A stretch of DNA of 64,000 nt, from assembly GCA_901457705.2 (NCBI GenBank), contig LR590083.2:2852597-2916596 (forward strand), written 5' to 3'. How positions within the stretch are numbered: position 1 is the stretch's first letter; each line of letters begins with the position of its first letter. Both the position numbers and the translations under genes were made by a program. Below, piece by piece: positions 1 through 9,514 of the stretch. Source of the stretch: Beijerinckiaceae bacterium RH AL1. GTDB taxonomy: Bacteria > Pseudomonadota > Alphaproteobacteria > Rhizobiales > Beijerinckiaceae. The notes beneath the pieces were generated by a model. It saw only the letters and a list, made by a program, of their open reading frames with translations. It was not told the DNA's origin and searched no databases.

Positions 1-204
1 CGCAAGATCAACGCGGACGAGGCCGGCAAGGTGAAGCCGCTGCGTATCGCGCTCGCGATCGCCAAGGCGGGCGACGATGCCGGCACGCTCTCGCAGAAGA
101 TGGTGGTCCCGGACAAGCCGCTCGAGACCTTCGAGCTTTTGAACGGCCTCGAGGCCGACGGCATGCTGAAGCCCGGCGAGCGTTACAAGCTTGTGACCGA
201 ATAG
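1..204 (+). CDS. C-terminal end of a protein, possibly an M48-type protease with LysM-like tail
   Basis: Only the last 67 codons are in the window, read in frame 1 and ending with TAG at 202-204. The peptide ends ...LNGLEADGMLKPGERYKLVTE. The preceding part (IALAIAKAGDDAGTLSQKM) has the look of a LysM-like repeat: a short strand, a GDxxxTLS turn, then an LNGL...LKPGERYK segment. Such tails close several rhizobial M48-family zinc-metalloproteases, which suggests that family, but the catalytic domain lies outside the window. Treat the family as a guess; the coding frame itself is well supported. Confidence 0.5.
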   Translation, partial: RKINADEAGKVKPLRIALAIAKAGDDAGTLSQKMVVPDKPLETFELLNGLEADGMLKPGERYKLVTE

Positions 205-307
205 CCTTACGCTTGGACGCGGGAACCGACCTGCCCCGAGGTTGGTTCTCGTGTGGTCGCGGGCGCGTCACGGTGGATCCGCTCGCGAGGGGGAGGCGGG
301 AGACTTC

Positions 308-1179
308 ATGGGCCAGCTGATCGGCGTCGGGCAACAACTCGTGAAGACCGCAATGGCCGCTCCTTTCCTGGAGCGCGACAACGAGCACGAGCTTGCCGTT
401 CGCTGGCGCGACAATCAGGACGAGGATGCGCTGCACGAGCTTGCCGAAGCGCACATGCGCCTCGTCATCGCGATCGCCGTTCGTTTCCGTCACTACGGGC
501 TTCCGGTCGCCGACCTGATCCAGGAAGGGCACGTCGGCCTCCTTGAGGCCGCAGCCCGCTTCGATCCCGAGAGGTCCGCTTCTCGACCTATGCGACGTGG
601 TGGATCCGCGCGTCGATCCAGGACTACATCCTGCGTAACTGGTCGATCGTGCGCGGCGGCACCAGCTCGGCACAGAAGGCGCTGTTTTTCAACCTGCGGC
701 GGTTGCGCGCCAAGCTCTCGATGGGCGGCGGCGAGCCGCGCGGCAACGTCGTGCTGTATGGCGAAATCGCAAAGGCGCTCGGCGTCAACTCGGCCGATGT
801 CGAGATGATGGACACACGGCTGTCAGGCCCGGACGTCTCGCTCAACGCGCCGGTGGCCGATGCCGACAACACGAGCGCACCCTCCGAGCGAATCGAGTTT
901 CTCGTCGACAAGCAGCCGCTCCCGGACGAGACGGTGGGCAGCGCGATCGACACCGATCGCCGCCTCGGTTGGCTCAAGGACGCGCTGACACGCCTCTCCG
1001 AGCGCGAGTACAACATTCTTCGTGAGCGCCGTCTGTCCGAAGAGGCGATGACGCTCGAGGAGCTTGGCGTTCGCCTCGGCATCTCCAAGGAGCGCGTGCG
1101 CCAGATCGAGAGCCGCGCCATGGAGAAGTTGCGCATGGCGCTGGTCGAAAAGCATCCGCAGGCCGCGCTTACGGCCTGA
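308..1179 (+). pseudogene. RpoH-like (sigma-32 family) sigma factor, frameshifted
   Basis: The two halves of one sigma-70-family protein lie in different frames. Frame 2 from ATG 308 gives region 1.2/2.1-2.2 (LAVRWRDNQDEDALHELAEAHMRLV, then YGLPVADLIQEGHVGLLEAA). Frame 1 continues with region 2.3-2.4 (WWIRASIQDYILRNWSIV), the RpoH-like stretch QKALFFNLRRLRAKL, and region 4 with a helix-turn-helix (LGISKERVRQIESRAMEKL). The break is near 570: GATCCCGAG is followed directly by AGGTCCGC, where CGCG would be expected between them (DPEREVRF), so 4 nt are missing. The QK..FFNLR motif is typical of heat-shock sigma factors, and the divergence suggests an RpoH2-type paralogue. As written the reading frame is broken, so it is either a pseudogene or a sequence error. 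Confidence 0.8.
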
Positions 1180-1305
1180 CAGAGCCCGGGCACATCGGTA
1201 GCGCCGACGGCATCTCGTCTCGTGCAGATTGTATCCTCGTCATAAGCCCGTTACCGGCGCGCGATAGTCTCGCCGTAATCGACGTCGACTGCGGACGAGG
1301 CAGCC

Positions 1306-4194
1306 TTGAACATCCACGTGCCGTACACGCAGGCCGGCCGGATGATGGCCATCTCCAGCGTGCTCGGCGAAGACGCGCTGCTTCTCGAGCAGCTGACGGT
1401 CGACGAGGCCATCAACGACCTCTTCACGATCACGGCCGAGGTCAAGTCGCAGCGCGACGACCTTCGCGCCGGCGACCTCATTGGTTCCTCGGTCGACTTT
1501 TCGCTCAAGCTGAAGGACGGCGGCACGCGCTGGTGGAATGGTTTTGTCACCGACCTTCACCAGGGCTCGCTGACGACGCGCGGCACGCGCTCCTACCTGC
1601 TCACCGTGCGGCCGACCGTCTGGCGGCTGTTGCAGACCTCGGATTGCCGCATCTTCCGCGGCACCACCGCGCCGCAGATCGTCGAAACCCTGCTTGGCGA
1701 GCACGGCATAACCGACCTCGAGCTGCGCGTGACCCAGACGCAGACGCCGCTCGACTATTCCGTGCAGTGGAACGAGACCGACCTTGCCTACATGCTGCGG
1801 CGCATGCAGCAGATGGGCCTGTTCTACTGGTTCGAGCACGACCAGGGCCGCCACACGATGATCGTCGCCGATCACCAGTCCGGCTACCGCGACTCGAGCG
1901 AGCCGGAGGTGCGGTTCACCGAGGGCTCGGCGGCGCAGGACCACATCAACCGCTGGAATGTCCGCTACGCCTACACGCCGGGCAAGCGCGCCGGCCGCGA
2001 CTGGAATTTTCTCGCGATGCAGGCGCCGCACGGCGAGCAGGCCAACCTCAACATCGTGCCCGGCTCCCACACCAACGAGCTTTACGAGTACCCCGGCCGC
2101 TTCGACGATTCGTGGAGCGCCGAGCAAGCGATGAAGTACCGGATCCAGGCGACGGAGACGGGCTTCGAGACGGTCGATGCGGCCTCGACCGTCCGCACGC
2201 TGGCGCCGGGACGGCGCTTCACGCCGCACGATGTCGCGAAGCCCTCGAATGTCTTCGCGCAACAGGTGGTGACCGCGATCCGCCACGAGGCGACGAACAG
2301 GACCTACGAGACGAACGGCGGCCAGCCGACCTACGCGAACACCTTTGCGGTGATGCCGGCGACGACGCCCGCGACGCCGCATCGCACGATCCCGCGACCC
2401 TCGGTCGTCGGCACGCAGATCGCGATGATCGCCGGCCCCGAGGGCGAGGAGATCTTCTGCGACCAGTGGGGCCGCATCAAAGTATGGTTCCCGTGGGATC
2501 GGCGCGCCGCGAAGGACGGCTCGGACACCTGCTGGATACGCGTCGGCCAGCCGTGGGCCGGCACGACCTGGGGTCACCAGGTGATCCCGCGCGTCGGCAT
2601 GGAAGCTTTAGTCTCCTACCAGGACGGCGACCCCGACCGGCCGTTCGTCACCGCCCTGGTGCCCGATCCCACCAACCCGACGCCCTACCCGCTGCCCGAC
2701 AACAAGACGCGGATGACGTTCCGGTCGAACTCCTACAAGTCGACCGGCTTCAACGAGATGACCTTCGAGGATGCGACCGGCGCGGAGAACATGTTCTTCC
2801 ACGCGCAGAAGGATCACACGACGCGCATCGAGAACAACCAGACGATGAGCGTCGGCAACGACCATTCGAGTGTCGTCGGTCGAAACCAGGCGCTGACCGT
2901 CGGGCAGAATCTGACCTGGGAAGTGGGTAGCTCGTACAACATCGCGGTCGGTGCGACGGGCGGCGGCGTGGCAGGTCTGATGGCGCCGTTCGCGACCATG
3001 TCTCCGATAACATCGAGCCTTCTCGGGCAGGCTCTCGCGACCGCGGCGGCCGGAGCATCGGCCAATCCCGAAGACTCGGGTGCGCTCGGCTCCGCCCAGG
3101 CCGGCAGGATGGTGGCGGAGCTCGCGTCGCTCCTTTCGGGACATTCCGAGTCGATGATCCCGCCGCTGGCCGACTCGTTGATCGGGCTGCTCGGACAGAC
3201 GGGACAACAGGCCCAGCAGAATGTGTGGAGCGGCTCAAGCCCCCGTCCCGATGCCGGCACCGCTTTGGCCGCCGCTGGTGGGCTTTTCGGCCAAGCCGCA
3301 GGAACGCTCTTCAACCTGCCCGGCATGCACAACCACATCACCGGAACCTTGAAGACCGAGCATCACGGCTGTGCGCGCGTCGAGCAGGTCGGCACCAGCA
3401 AGGTGACGCATGTGGGCTCGACCTACGCGATCAAGACGGGCTCGGCCTGGAATCTAAGCGTGGGCTCCGACGCCATCGTCAAGACAGGCGGCAGCTGGTC
3501 GCTCAATTCGAAGTATGACATCGTCGATGCCGCTGGCCAGAAGATCATTTTCGCCGCTGGCGACCAAATCGCCGGAAGCGCCCTGCATCTCGTCCATTTC
3601 GACGCGGGCGACAAGGTCGAGCTCGCGTCGAAGAACGCGATGAGCCTGGCGGCGAAGACGATCAACATCACGGCCGACGACACGATCGTCCTGACGGCGG
3701 GCGACGCCTCGATCACGCTCGACAAGTCCGGCAAGATCCAGATCAAGGCCGGCGACAGCACGATTACGATGGACAAGTTCTCGGTGACGATCGCCGCCGC
3801 CGCCGAGGTCGCGTTCAAGGCCGGGAAGGTCGTATCGGATCCGATGGTGGTGCCGGGCGACGGCACGCCGAAGGACACCGGCGGCTTCTTCCAGCCTGAC
3901 CCGAACGACGCACATCCCATGTACTACGATCCGAATACCGGACCGCTTCGCCCGAACAAGGTCGGCGACATCTTCAGCGTCGCCGGTAAGTGGCTGACCC
4001 TTTCGTTGACCGGCGACAACAAGAAGGCGGGCGATCTCGGCGGCCTGGCCGGCAAGTGGTTCGGCGAGGGCTTCACGGGCCAGCTGAATACGGGGTACGA
4101 AACCTTCAAGCACATGTTCACGCCGGGCGCCGTACAGACCGTTCCGGAGGACACGACCGGCGAAAGCGACATGAGCGGCTTGGCCCGCGAATGA
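1306..4194 (+). CDS. vgrG: Type VI secretion system spike protein VgrG with C-terminal extension
   Basis: This 962-residue protein has VgrG architecture. Residues 1-375 are the gp27-like hub (YTQAGR, then LGEDALLL). Residues 385-450 hold the gp5 OB-fold (DQWGRIKVWFPWDR, then VGMEALVSYQDGDPDRP). A repetitive beta-helix needle follows, with VG-rich repeats around 535-560 and again from about 695 (KVTHVGSTYAIKTGSAW) to 845. Two things are odd. A stretch of about 130 Ala/Gly/Ser-rich residues (555-690) interrupts the needle, and about 110 unclassified residues follow it (MYYDPNTGPLRPNKV...MFTPGAV). TTG 1306 is used because the YTQAGR start of the hub requires it. VgrG trimers tip the T6SS tube and carry effectors; no other T6SS gene is in the window, so this is an orphan vgrG. 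The stop overlaps the next start (ATGA). Confidence 0.93.
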   Translation: MNIHVPYTQAGRMMAISSVLGEDALLLEQLTVDEAINDLFTITAEVKSQRDDLRAGDLIGSSVDFSLKLKDGGTRWWNGFVTDLHQGSLTTRGTRSYLLTVRPTVWRLLQTSDCRIFRGTTAPQIVETLLGEHGITDLELRVTQTQTPLDYSVQWNETDLAYMLRRMQQMGLFYWFEHDQGRHTMIVADHQSGYRDSSEPEVRFTEGSAAQDHINRWNVRYAYTPGKRAGRDWNFLAMQAPHGEQANLNIVPGSHTNELYEYPGRFDDSWSAEQAMKYRIQATETGFETVDAASTVRTLAPGRRFTPHDVAKPSNVFAQQVVTAIRHEATNRTYETNGGQPTYANTFAVMPATTPATPHRTIPRPSVVGTQIAMIAGPEGEEIFCDQWGRIKVWFPWDRRAAKDGSDTCWIRVGQPWAGTTWGHQVIPRVGMEALVSYQDGDPDRPFVTALVPDPTNPTPYPLPDNKTRMTFRSNSYKSTGFNEMTFEDATGAENMFFHAQKDHTTRIENNQTMSVGNDHSSVVGRNQALTVGQNLTWEVGSSYNIAVGATGGGVAGLMAPFATMSPITSSLLGQALATAAAGASANPEDSGALGSAQAGRMVAELASLLSGHSESMIPPLADSLIGLLGQTGQQAQQNVWSGSSPRPDAGTALAAAGGLFGQAAGTLFNLPGMHNHITGTLKTEHHGCARVEQVGTSKVTHVGSTYAIKTGSAWNLSVGSDAIVKTGGSWSLNSKYDIVDAAGQKIIFAAGDQIAGSALHLVHFDAGDKVELASKNAMSLAAKTINITADDTIVLTAGDASITLDKSGKIQIKAGDSTITMDKFSVTIAAAAEVAFKAGKVVSDPMVVPGDGTPKDTGGFFQPDPNDAHPMYYDPNTGPLRPNKVGDIFSVAGKWLTLSLTGDNKKAGDLGGLAGKWFGEGFTGQLNTGYETFKHMFTPGAVQTVPEDTTGESDMSGLARE

Positions 4195-4640
4195 GTGACG
4201 CAAGCCACGCGTGGCCGGCAGCTATCGACTTCGAAGGTCGGGTCGCGCGCCTGCCGTTTGCTGTGATCGCACTTGGCATCGGTGCCGTGATGCCTTTGAT
4301 GATCGATCTCGCGGTCCTGTGTGCACGTGATTTGGGCGCGGCCCTGCCCTCCCGCGTTATCCCCGCCTTGCTTCAGTGGGTGCCAGCCTCCCTCGCGCTC
4401 CCTCTGCTGATCGTCGACGGCATCGCCCTCGTCGCACTCGCGGTGATCCTGCTCTCGTTCGAGGTCCGGCGCCTGCACGACATGAACGTTACGGGCTGGC
4501 TAGTGCTCGCTCGACTGGCGTTTCCGGCGCTGCCCCTGCCCGACGTCGACCCGTTCCCGTCGATCGCGTTCCTAATTTGGTGGCTGTTGCTTGCGACAAT
4601 CCCCGGAACAGCTGGTCCGAATGCCTATGGACCGGAGTGA
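4191..4640 (+). CDS. DUF805 family membrane protein (vgrG-linked, first copy)
   Basis: This is a 149-residue integral membrane protein whose ATG overlaps the vgrG stop by 4 nt, so the two are translationally coupled. It shows DUF805 marks: an N-terminal FEGRVARLPF segment, the central RRLHDMNVTGW motif around residue 90, and a C-terminal GPNAYGPE box. Three or four hydrophobic segments are visible between them. DUF805 proteins have no established biochemical role. Coupling to a spike gene with an extra C-terminal domain suggests an immunity or accessory role for cargo carried by VgrG, but that is inference from position alone. Confidence 0.8.
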   Translation: MSDASHAWPAAIDFEGRVARLPFAVIALGIGAVMPLMIDLAVLCARDLGAALPSRVIPALLQWVPASLALPLLIVDGIALVALAVILLSFEVRRLHDMNVTGWLVLARLAFPALPLPDVDPFPSIAFLIWWLLLATIPGTAGPNAYGPE

Positions 4641-4757
4641 ACGCCGAAGCTTGATTGTCACCGGGGTCGCGGCCGGCAAGCAGGTGCCTACCAAGCGACG
4701 ATCGACGGTTTTCAAGTAAGAGTCGAGCGCTCTGCCGACCTGGATAAGCCCGGAGAC

Positions 4758-5225
4758 ATGACACTGGTGGTGATGCGCAACGTGTTCTCCTTCCGAGGCC
4801 GCGCCGATCGATCCACCTTCGCCATCACCACACTCGCGCTCTTGGGCATCACCTACCTGGCCGGAGCCCTGCTTTGCGTCGGCCTTGCCAGCCTCGGCTC
4901 GCCGCTTCCCGCGAACGACGTGCCAGCCTTCCTCGCGTCGCTTCGTCTGCCCGCCCCGCTCGCCTGGATTGGTTTGGGTGTCGGCCTGGTTGGGATCGTC
5001 GTCGTCCTGATCGGCAGCCTCGCCGTCTGCGTGCGCCGCCTTCACGACGCAGGCCAATCCGGCCTGCTCGTGCTGCTTTTCTTCGTTGTCGCGCCGGCGC
5101 TCCCGAGCATGTCGTGGTCGAGCTTCCTTCCGCCGCTCCCCTATTCCGTGTGGAACGGCATCATGCTCGCGCTGCCTCATCGGCCGCGAAGCGAAGTCGA
5201 CCGAAGCGGTGACGTCGCCAGCTGA
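4758..5225 (+). CDS. DUF805 family membrane protein (second copy)
   Basis: This 155-residue membrane protein has the DUF805 signatures FSFRGRADRSTF near the N terminus and RRLHDAGQSG near residue 95, with three long hydrophobic segments. Unlike the gene before it, the usual C-terminal GPNxYG box is absent; the protein ends in a polar tail (HRPRSEVDRSGDVAS). ATG 4758 follows GGAG closely; ATG 4773 (MRNVFSFRG) is an alternative start that fits the family better. It lies 117 nt after the first DUF805 gene in the same orientation and probably belongs to the vgrG operon. The two copies are diverged rather than recent duplicates. Confidence 0.72.
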   Translation: MTLVVMRNVFSFRGRADRSTFAITTLALLGITYLAGALLCVGLASLGSPLPANDVPAFLASLRLPAPLAWIGLGVGLVGIVVVLIGSLAVCVRRLHDAGQSGLLVLLFFVVAPALPSMSWSSFLPPLPYSVWNGIMLALPHRPRSEVDRSGDVAS

Positions 5226-5257
5226 GCCTGGGTGCCACGTGCTGAGCGATCCTGCGG

Positions 5258-5905
5258 CTACTGCACCTCAAGCTCGTAGGTGGTCGACTGGGCAATATCG
5301 TTTTGGTCATGATTGGCTGGAAGCGAGGCGCCATAGACGAGCGTATGATGCCCTGAAGGCAGCGGACCTATCGAGAGCCAGTATCCGTCAACCGCCGCCG
5401 TCAGCTTCGAGGATGGACCATCGGCAGGTAGGTTTAAGGCAACGCACGTCGCACTGCTGCCCCAGCGGGCGGGAGTCGACGTCAAGAGATCAGCCCCGTC
5501 GAGGGTCGCGACCATCTTGTCGGCCTTGTCGATACCTCCGGAGACCTGAGCCTGCGCTTTGGCGCAGGTGATATCGCCTTGCACAACGCGCATGAGCGTG
5601 ACCAGCGGAAAGAACAGGCGCCGGCCGGCAGGCACGATGCAGGCGCGCCGCATGGGTCCCGGGGTGGTGCCGAAGGTCAGGAGCCCGGCGAGAAACCAGG
5701 TGCTGCCGGACTGGCCGACGTCGCAGAAGTGCCCGGCTTTATCCTTGTCGGGAAGCGCCAAGGCAGGGAGCGCGACCCGCCACCGCCACCATTGCGGGAC
5801 AAGGTCGCTCAAAGCCTCTGGGGAGAGCGCAGGCATCGTTTGCGCCCTGACGGTGCTCGTGCCGAGCGTCGTGAGGATCATGGCGACAAGACAGATCAGG
5901 CGCAT
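5258..5905 (-). CDS. Secreted protein of unknown function
   Basis: The product is about 215 residues with a clear signal peptide (MRLICLVAMILTTLGTSTVRA, cleavage after A-Q-T). The mature part contains FCDVGQSGSTWFLAGLLTFG, RRACIVPAGRRLFFPLV and PADGPSSKLTAAVDGYWLSIGPLPSGHHTL, with three cysteines. These blocks recur in a family of uncharacterised exported proteins, probably beta-rich. I start at ATG 5905, where the signal peptide begins, rather than seven codons upstream. It converges on the DUF805 genes, so it is not in the vgrG operon. Function is not recognisable. Confidence 0.7.
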   Translation of the reverse strand: MRLICLVAMILTTLGTSTVRAQTMPALSPEALSDLVPQWWRWRVALPALALPDKDKAGHFCDVGQSGSTWFLAGLLTFGTTPGPMRRACIVPAGRRLFFPLVTLMRVVQGDITCAKAQAQVSGGIDKADKMVATLDGADLLTSTPARWGSSATCVALNLPADGPSSKLTAAVDGYWLSIGPLPSGHHTLVYGASLPANHDQNDIAQSTTYELEVQ

Positions 5906-5973
5906 GCGTGGCTCTCCGGCGGCCACTTAAGCGAACGTCGGCGACGCCGACGTGACGCATTGCTTCGCTCTGC

Positions 5974-7875
5974 CTAGTGCAGCGTCGGCCGCCCGCCGCG
6001 CTGCGGCTGGGTGCCGGTCTCGTCGAAGAGCTCGGCGAGCTTTTCCGTCATCACGCCGCCGAGCTCTTCCGCGTCGACGATCGTCACCGCTCGGCGATAG
6101 TAGCGCGTCACGTCGTGGCCGATTCCGATGGCGATCAGCTCGACGGGCGACCGCGTCTCGATCTCCTCGATGACATGACGAAGATGGCGCTCGAGGTAGT
6201 TGCCGGGGTTGACCGACAGCGTCGAGTCGTCGACCGGCGCGCCGTCCGAGATCATCATCAGGATGCGCCGCTGCTCGGGCCGCCCGAGCAGGCGCTTGTG
6301 CGCCCAGTCGAGCGCCTCGCCGTCGATGTTCTCCTTGAGCAGGCCCTCGCGCATCATCAGCCCGAGGTTCTTTCGCGCACGGCGCCACGGGGCGTCGGCG
6401 GCCTTGTAGATGATGTGGCGCAGGTCGTTCAGGCGGCCCGGCGAGGCCGGCTTGCCGGCCTGCAGCCACGCCTCGCGGGCGAGGCCACCCTTCCACGCGC
6501 GCGTCGTGAAGCCCAAAATCTCGACCTTGACGCCGCACCGCTCGAGCGTGCGCGCCAGGATGTCGGCGCAGGTCGCCGCCACCGTGATCGGGCGACCGCG
6601 CATCGAGCCGGAATTGTCAAGCAGCAGCGTGACCACCGTGTCGCGGAAGTCGGTGTCCTTCTCGCGCTTGAACGACAGCGGCTGATTCGGATCGATGACG
6701 ATGCGCGGCAGGCGCGATGGATCGAGCATGCCCTCCTCGAGGTCGAACTCCCACGATCGGTTCTGCTGCGCCATCAGGCGCCGCTGTAGCCGGTTGGCGA
6801 GGCGCGCGACGATCGACGAGAGGTTCGAGAGCTGCTTGTCGAGGAAGGCGCGCAGGCGCTCCAGCTCCTCCGGATCGCACAGGTCCTCGGCCGTGACGAT
6901 CTCGTCGTTCGCGCGACTGTAGGCGCGATAGTCCGGCCCGCGCGGTTCGTTGCGGCCCTGCACGGGGGCGCGGCGCGCGTCGGAGGCTTGCTCAGCATCG
7001 GAGTCCTCGGCTTCGTCCGCCGACTCGCCGCTCGGTGCCTCGGCGGAGTCCATCGCGGAATCGTCCATCTCCTCGGAGGACGCTTGCGCCTTTTCCGTCT
7101 GCTGGCCGTCGTCGGAGCGCTCGGCGTCGCCCTCGCGCTCCTCGTCCTGCTGCTCCTCGCTGTCGGACTGGTCGTCGCGGTCGTCGTCCTCGTCCTCCTG
7201 GTCGCTGCCCGTATCCTCGCCCATGTCGAGCGCGGCGAGCAGCTTGTGAACGGACTGCGCAAAGGCCTTCTGGTCGCCGATCGTCGACGACAGCTTGTCG
7301 AGGTCGCGGCCGATGCGCTCCTCGATCCAGGGACGCCAGAGGTCGACGACCCGCTCGCCGCTCTTCGGCGGCCGCATTCCGGTGAGGCGCTCGCGCACCA
7401 TCAGGGCCAGCGCTTCCTCGAGCGGCGCGTCCTCGCGGCGGGTCACCTCGGGCAGGCGGGCGCGCACGAGGCGGTCGTCGAGCATGGCGGTGAGGTTGCC
7501 GGCGACGCCTTCCATGCGCCGCGCGCCGATCGCCTCGACGCGCGCCTGCTCCACGGCATCGAAGCAGGCGCGCCCGCCCGCCGTCTGCGGCAGATGCCGG
7601 CGATGGACCGCGCTGTCATGGCAGGTCAGCCGCAGCGCCATCGCGTCGGCGTGGCCGCGCACGATTGCGGCGTCGCGGGCGTCGAGCTTGCGCGGCGGCT
7701 CGGGCAGGCGCGCCTTGATGCCTTCGGAGGCGGTGACGAGGCTCGGCCGCTCCGGCGCGTAGGTCACCTCGAGGTCGGGCGAGCGCGCGAGCGCGCGCAT
7801 GCAGCCGGCGACCGCGCGCTTGAAGGGCTCCTGCGGCGCGTCGACCTTGCCCGGTGGCTTGTGGTTTGAGGCCAA
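5974..7875 (-). CDS. cobT: Aerobic cobaltochelatase subunit CobT
   Basis: This 633-residue protein matches CobT along its length. The N-terminal helical domain is followed by a very acidic linker (about residues 222-300, runs of E/D/S) and a C-terminal von Willebrand A domain. The vWA domain holds the MIDAS residues D420-x-S422-x-S424 ([11 protein letters not shown]) and the threonine/aspartate part [12 protein letters not shown]. CobT pairs with the AAA+ subunit CobS to power Co(II) insertion by CobN into hydrogenobyrinate a,c-diamide in aerobic cobalamin synthesis. It lies downstream of cobS with a DUF29 gene between them. The start is TTG 7875, 1 nt from the DUF29 stop. No cobN is in the window. 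Confidence 0.95.
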   Translation of the reverse strand: MASNHKPPGKVDAPQEPFKRAVAGCMRALARSPDLEVTYAPERPSLVTASEGIKARLPEPPRKLDARDAAIVRGHADAMALRLTCHDSAVHRRHLPQTAGGRACFDAVEQARVEAIGARRMEGVAGNLTAMLDDRLVRARLPEVTRREDAPLEEALALMVRERLTGMRPPKSGERVVDLWRPWIEERIGRDLDKLSSTIGDQKAFAQSVHKLLAALDMGEDTGSDQEDEDDDRDDQSDSEEQQDEEREGDAERSDDGQQTEKAQASSEEMDDSAMDSAEAPSGESADEAEDSDAEQASDARRAPVQGRNEPRGPDYRAYSRANDEIVTAEDLCDPEELERLRAFLDKQLSNLSSIVARLANRLQRRLMAQQNRSWEFDLEEGMLDPSRLPRIVIDPNQPLSFKREKDTDFRDTVVTLLLDNSGSMRGRPITVAATCADILARTLERCGVKVEILGFTTRAWKGGLAREAWLQAGKPASPGRLNDLRHIIYKAADAPWRRARKNLGLMMREGLLKENIDGEALDWAHKRLLGRPEQRRILMMISDGAPVDDSTLSVNPGNYLERHLRHVIEEIETRSPVELIAIGIGHDVTRYYRRAVTIVDAEELGGVMTEKLAELFDETGTQPQRGGRPTLH

Positions 7876-7876
7876 A

Positions 7877-8374
7877 TCAGCTCTCGTCTATCTCGAAGAC
7901 CGCGTCCATGATGGCTTGGCGGTCGTAGGGGCATTCGTCCGCGAGGCGGTCGAGCGAGAGGTTGGTCTCCCGCGCTGCCCGCAACCTTGCGAGCTTGTAG
8001 GCGCCGCTCACCATCTCGTCCCAGTCACCGGCCAAGCTCGGATTGTCGGCGAGATTGTCGAGGACGCGACGGCGGTGCTCAGCGATCGACAGGGCCCAGG
8101 AGCGGCTCCGCCGTTGCGGTTGGTGCTCCCACTTGAGGATGTGCACCAGCACATTCTCGAGATTGCTCCTCAGCTCCCGCTTCTCGCTCTTGCCCACGTC
8201 CTCGATCTCGTCGGCGACATTGAGAAGATCGACCTGGTCGAACCGACCCGCTCGAATGTGCGCGGCCTGCTCCTGCGACCACGCATAGTAGTCGGTAACG
8301 CGGGGAGCCTCGCCCACTGCCTCGGCACGCAAGGGGTCGGCTGCGACGTGGGCCGCGGGCACTTTTCCGCTCAC
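7877..8374 (-). CDS. DUF29 family protein
   Basis: This 165-residue protein carries the DUF29 pattern: [23 protein letters not shown], then [33 protein letters not shown], and DNPSL in the second half. I choose GTG 8374 because GGGGAGG lies just upstream at good spacing; the open frame before it has no such signal. DUF29 proteins are small, helical and common in alphaproteobacteria and cyanobacteria, with no known function. It sits between cobS and cobT with gaps of 20 nt and 1 nt, so it is very probably co-transcribed with them. Confidence 0.85.
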   Translation of the reverse strand: MSGKVPAAHVAADPLRAEAVGEAPRVTDYYAWSQEQAAHIRAGRFDQVDLLNVADEIEDVGKSEKRELRSNLENVLVHILKWEHQPQRRSRSWALSIAEHRRRVLDNLADNPSLAGDWDEMVSGAYKLARLRAARETNLSLDRLADECPYDRQAIMDAVFEIDES

Positions 8375-8394
8375 ATCGCCCTCCCCGCGCGACT

Positions 8395-9465
8395 TCAGCT
8401 CATCACGACGTTGACCGCGCTCTCCGGCAGCTCCTGGCCGAAACAGCGCTGGTAGAACTCGGCGACCAGGGTGCGCTCCAGCTCGTCGCACTTGTTCAGG
8501 AACGTGAGCCGGAAGGCGAAGCCGACGTCGCCGAAGATCTCGGCGTTCTCGGCCCAGGTGATGACCGTGCGCGGGCTCATCACCGTCGAAAGATCGCCGG
8601 CGATGAAGGCGTTGCGTGTGAGGTCGGCAACGCGCACCATCTTCGAGACGGTGTCGCGGCTGCCCTTGATGAGCTTGGAGCGGCCGTCCTTGGCGGTGGC
8701 CTCCTTGCCCGCGGCGTCCTTGCCCTTGGCGTCGGCGGCCTCGCCGGCGAAGCGCGGCACCTTGGCCATCACGATGTCGACCTCGCGATCGTGCGGCAGA
8801 TAGTTCAGCGTCGCGACGATCGACCAGCGGTCCATCTGCCCCTGGTTGATCTGCTGCGTGCCGTGATAGAGGCCCGACGTGTCGCCGAGGCCGATCGTGT
8901 TCGTCGTGGCGAACAGACGGAACGCGGGATGCGGGCGGATGACGCGGCTCTGATCGAGCAGGGTCAAACGGCCCGCCGTCTCAAGCACCCGTTGGATCAC
9001 GAACATCACGTCGGGGCGGCCGGCATCGTACTCGTCGAAGCAGAGCGCGACGTTGTTCTGCAGCGCCCACGGCAGGATGCCGTCCTTGAACTCGGTGACC
9101 TGCTTGCCTTCCTTCAGGACGATCGCGTCCTTGCCGACGAGGTCGACGCGGGAGACGTGGCTGTCGAGGTTGATGCGCACACAGGGCCAGTTGAGGCGCG
9201 CGGCGACCTGCTCGATGTGCGTCGACTTGCCGGTGCCGTGGTAGCCGGTCACCATCACGCGCCGGTTGCGCGCGAAGCCGGCGAGGATCGCAAGCGTCGT
9301 GTCCTTGTCGAAGAGATAGTCGGGGTCGAGGTCGGGGACATGCGGGTCGGCCTTTGCGTAGGCCGGCGCCTCCATGTCGCTGTCGATGCCGAACACCTGG
9401 CGCACCGACACCTTCATGTCCGGCATGCCGCCGGACTTCGCCTCGTCGATCGTCACGCTCTCCAT
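8395..9465 (-). CDS. cobS: Aerobic cobaltochelatase subunit CobS
   Basis: This 356-residue MoxR-type AAA+ ATPase has Walker [10 protein letters not shown] at 74-82, Walker [11 protein letters not shown] around 140-149, and a sensor-1-like FATTNTIG. The CobS N terminus ([11 protein letters not shown], then [15 protein letters not shown]) is present. CobS forms the hexameric motor that works with CobT and CobN in cobalt insertion. A Lys/Ala/Asp-rich insertion ([21 protein letters not shown], about 250-270) makes it slightly longer than usual. It starts at ATG 9465 and heads the cobS-DUF29-cobT run, 49 nt downstream of the J-domain gene. Confidence 0.96.
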   Translation of the reverse strand: MESVTIDEAKSGGMPDMKVSVRQVFGIDSDMEAPAYAKADPHVPDLDPDYLFDKDTTLAILAGFARNRRVMVTGYHGTGKSTHIEQVAARLNWPCVRINLDSHVSRVDLVGKDAIVLKEGKQVTEFKDGILPWALQNNVALCFDEYDAGRPDVMFVIQRVLETAGRLTLLDQSRVIRPHPAFRLFATTNTIGLGDTSGLYHGTQQINQGQMDRWSIVATLNYLPHDREVDIVMAKVPRFAGEAADAKGKDAAGKEATAKDGRSKLIKGSRDTVSKMVRVADLTRNAFIAGDLSTVMSPRTVITWAENAEIFGDVGFAFRLTFLNKCDELERTLVAEFYQRCFGQELPESAVNVVMS

Positions 9466-9514
9466 GAGCCTTCTTTCTTCTCTCGTCCGGGCTCCCGGGT
9501 GGGAGGCGCGCCGC

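Noticed and set aside
308-1179. Programmed ribosomal frameshift as the explanation for the split sigma gene
   Set aside because: The junction lacks a slippery heptamer, and a precise loss of CGCG restores a normal sigma sequence. A deletion is simpler.
1240-2577. Long minus-strand frame opposite vgrG
   Set aside because: It is antisense to a well-supported VgrG hub domain and has the Arg-rich composition of a shadow frame with no recognisable domain.
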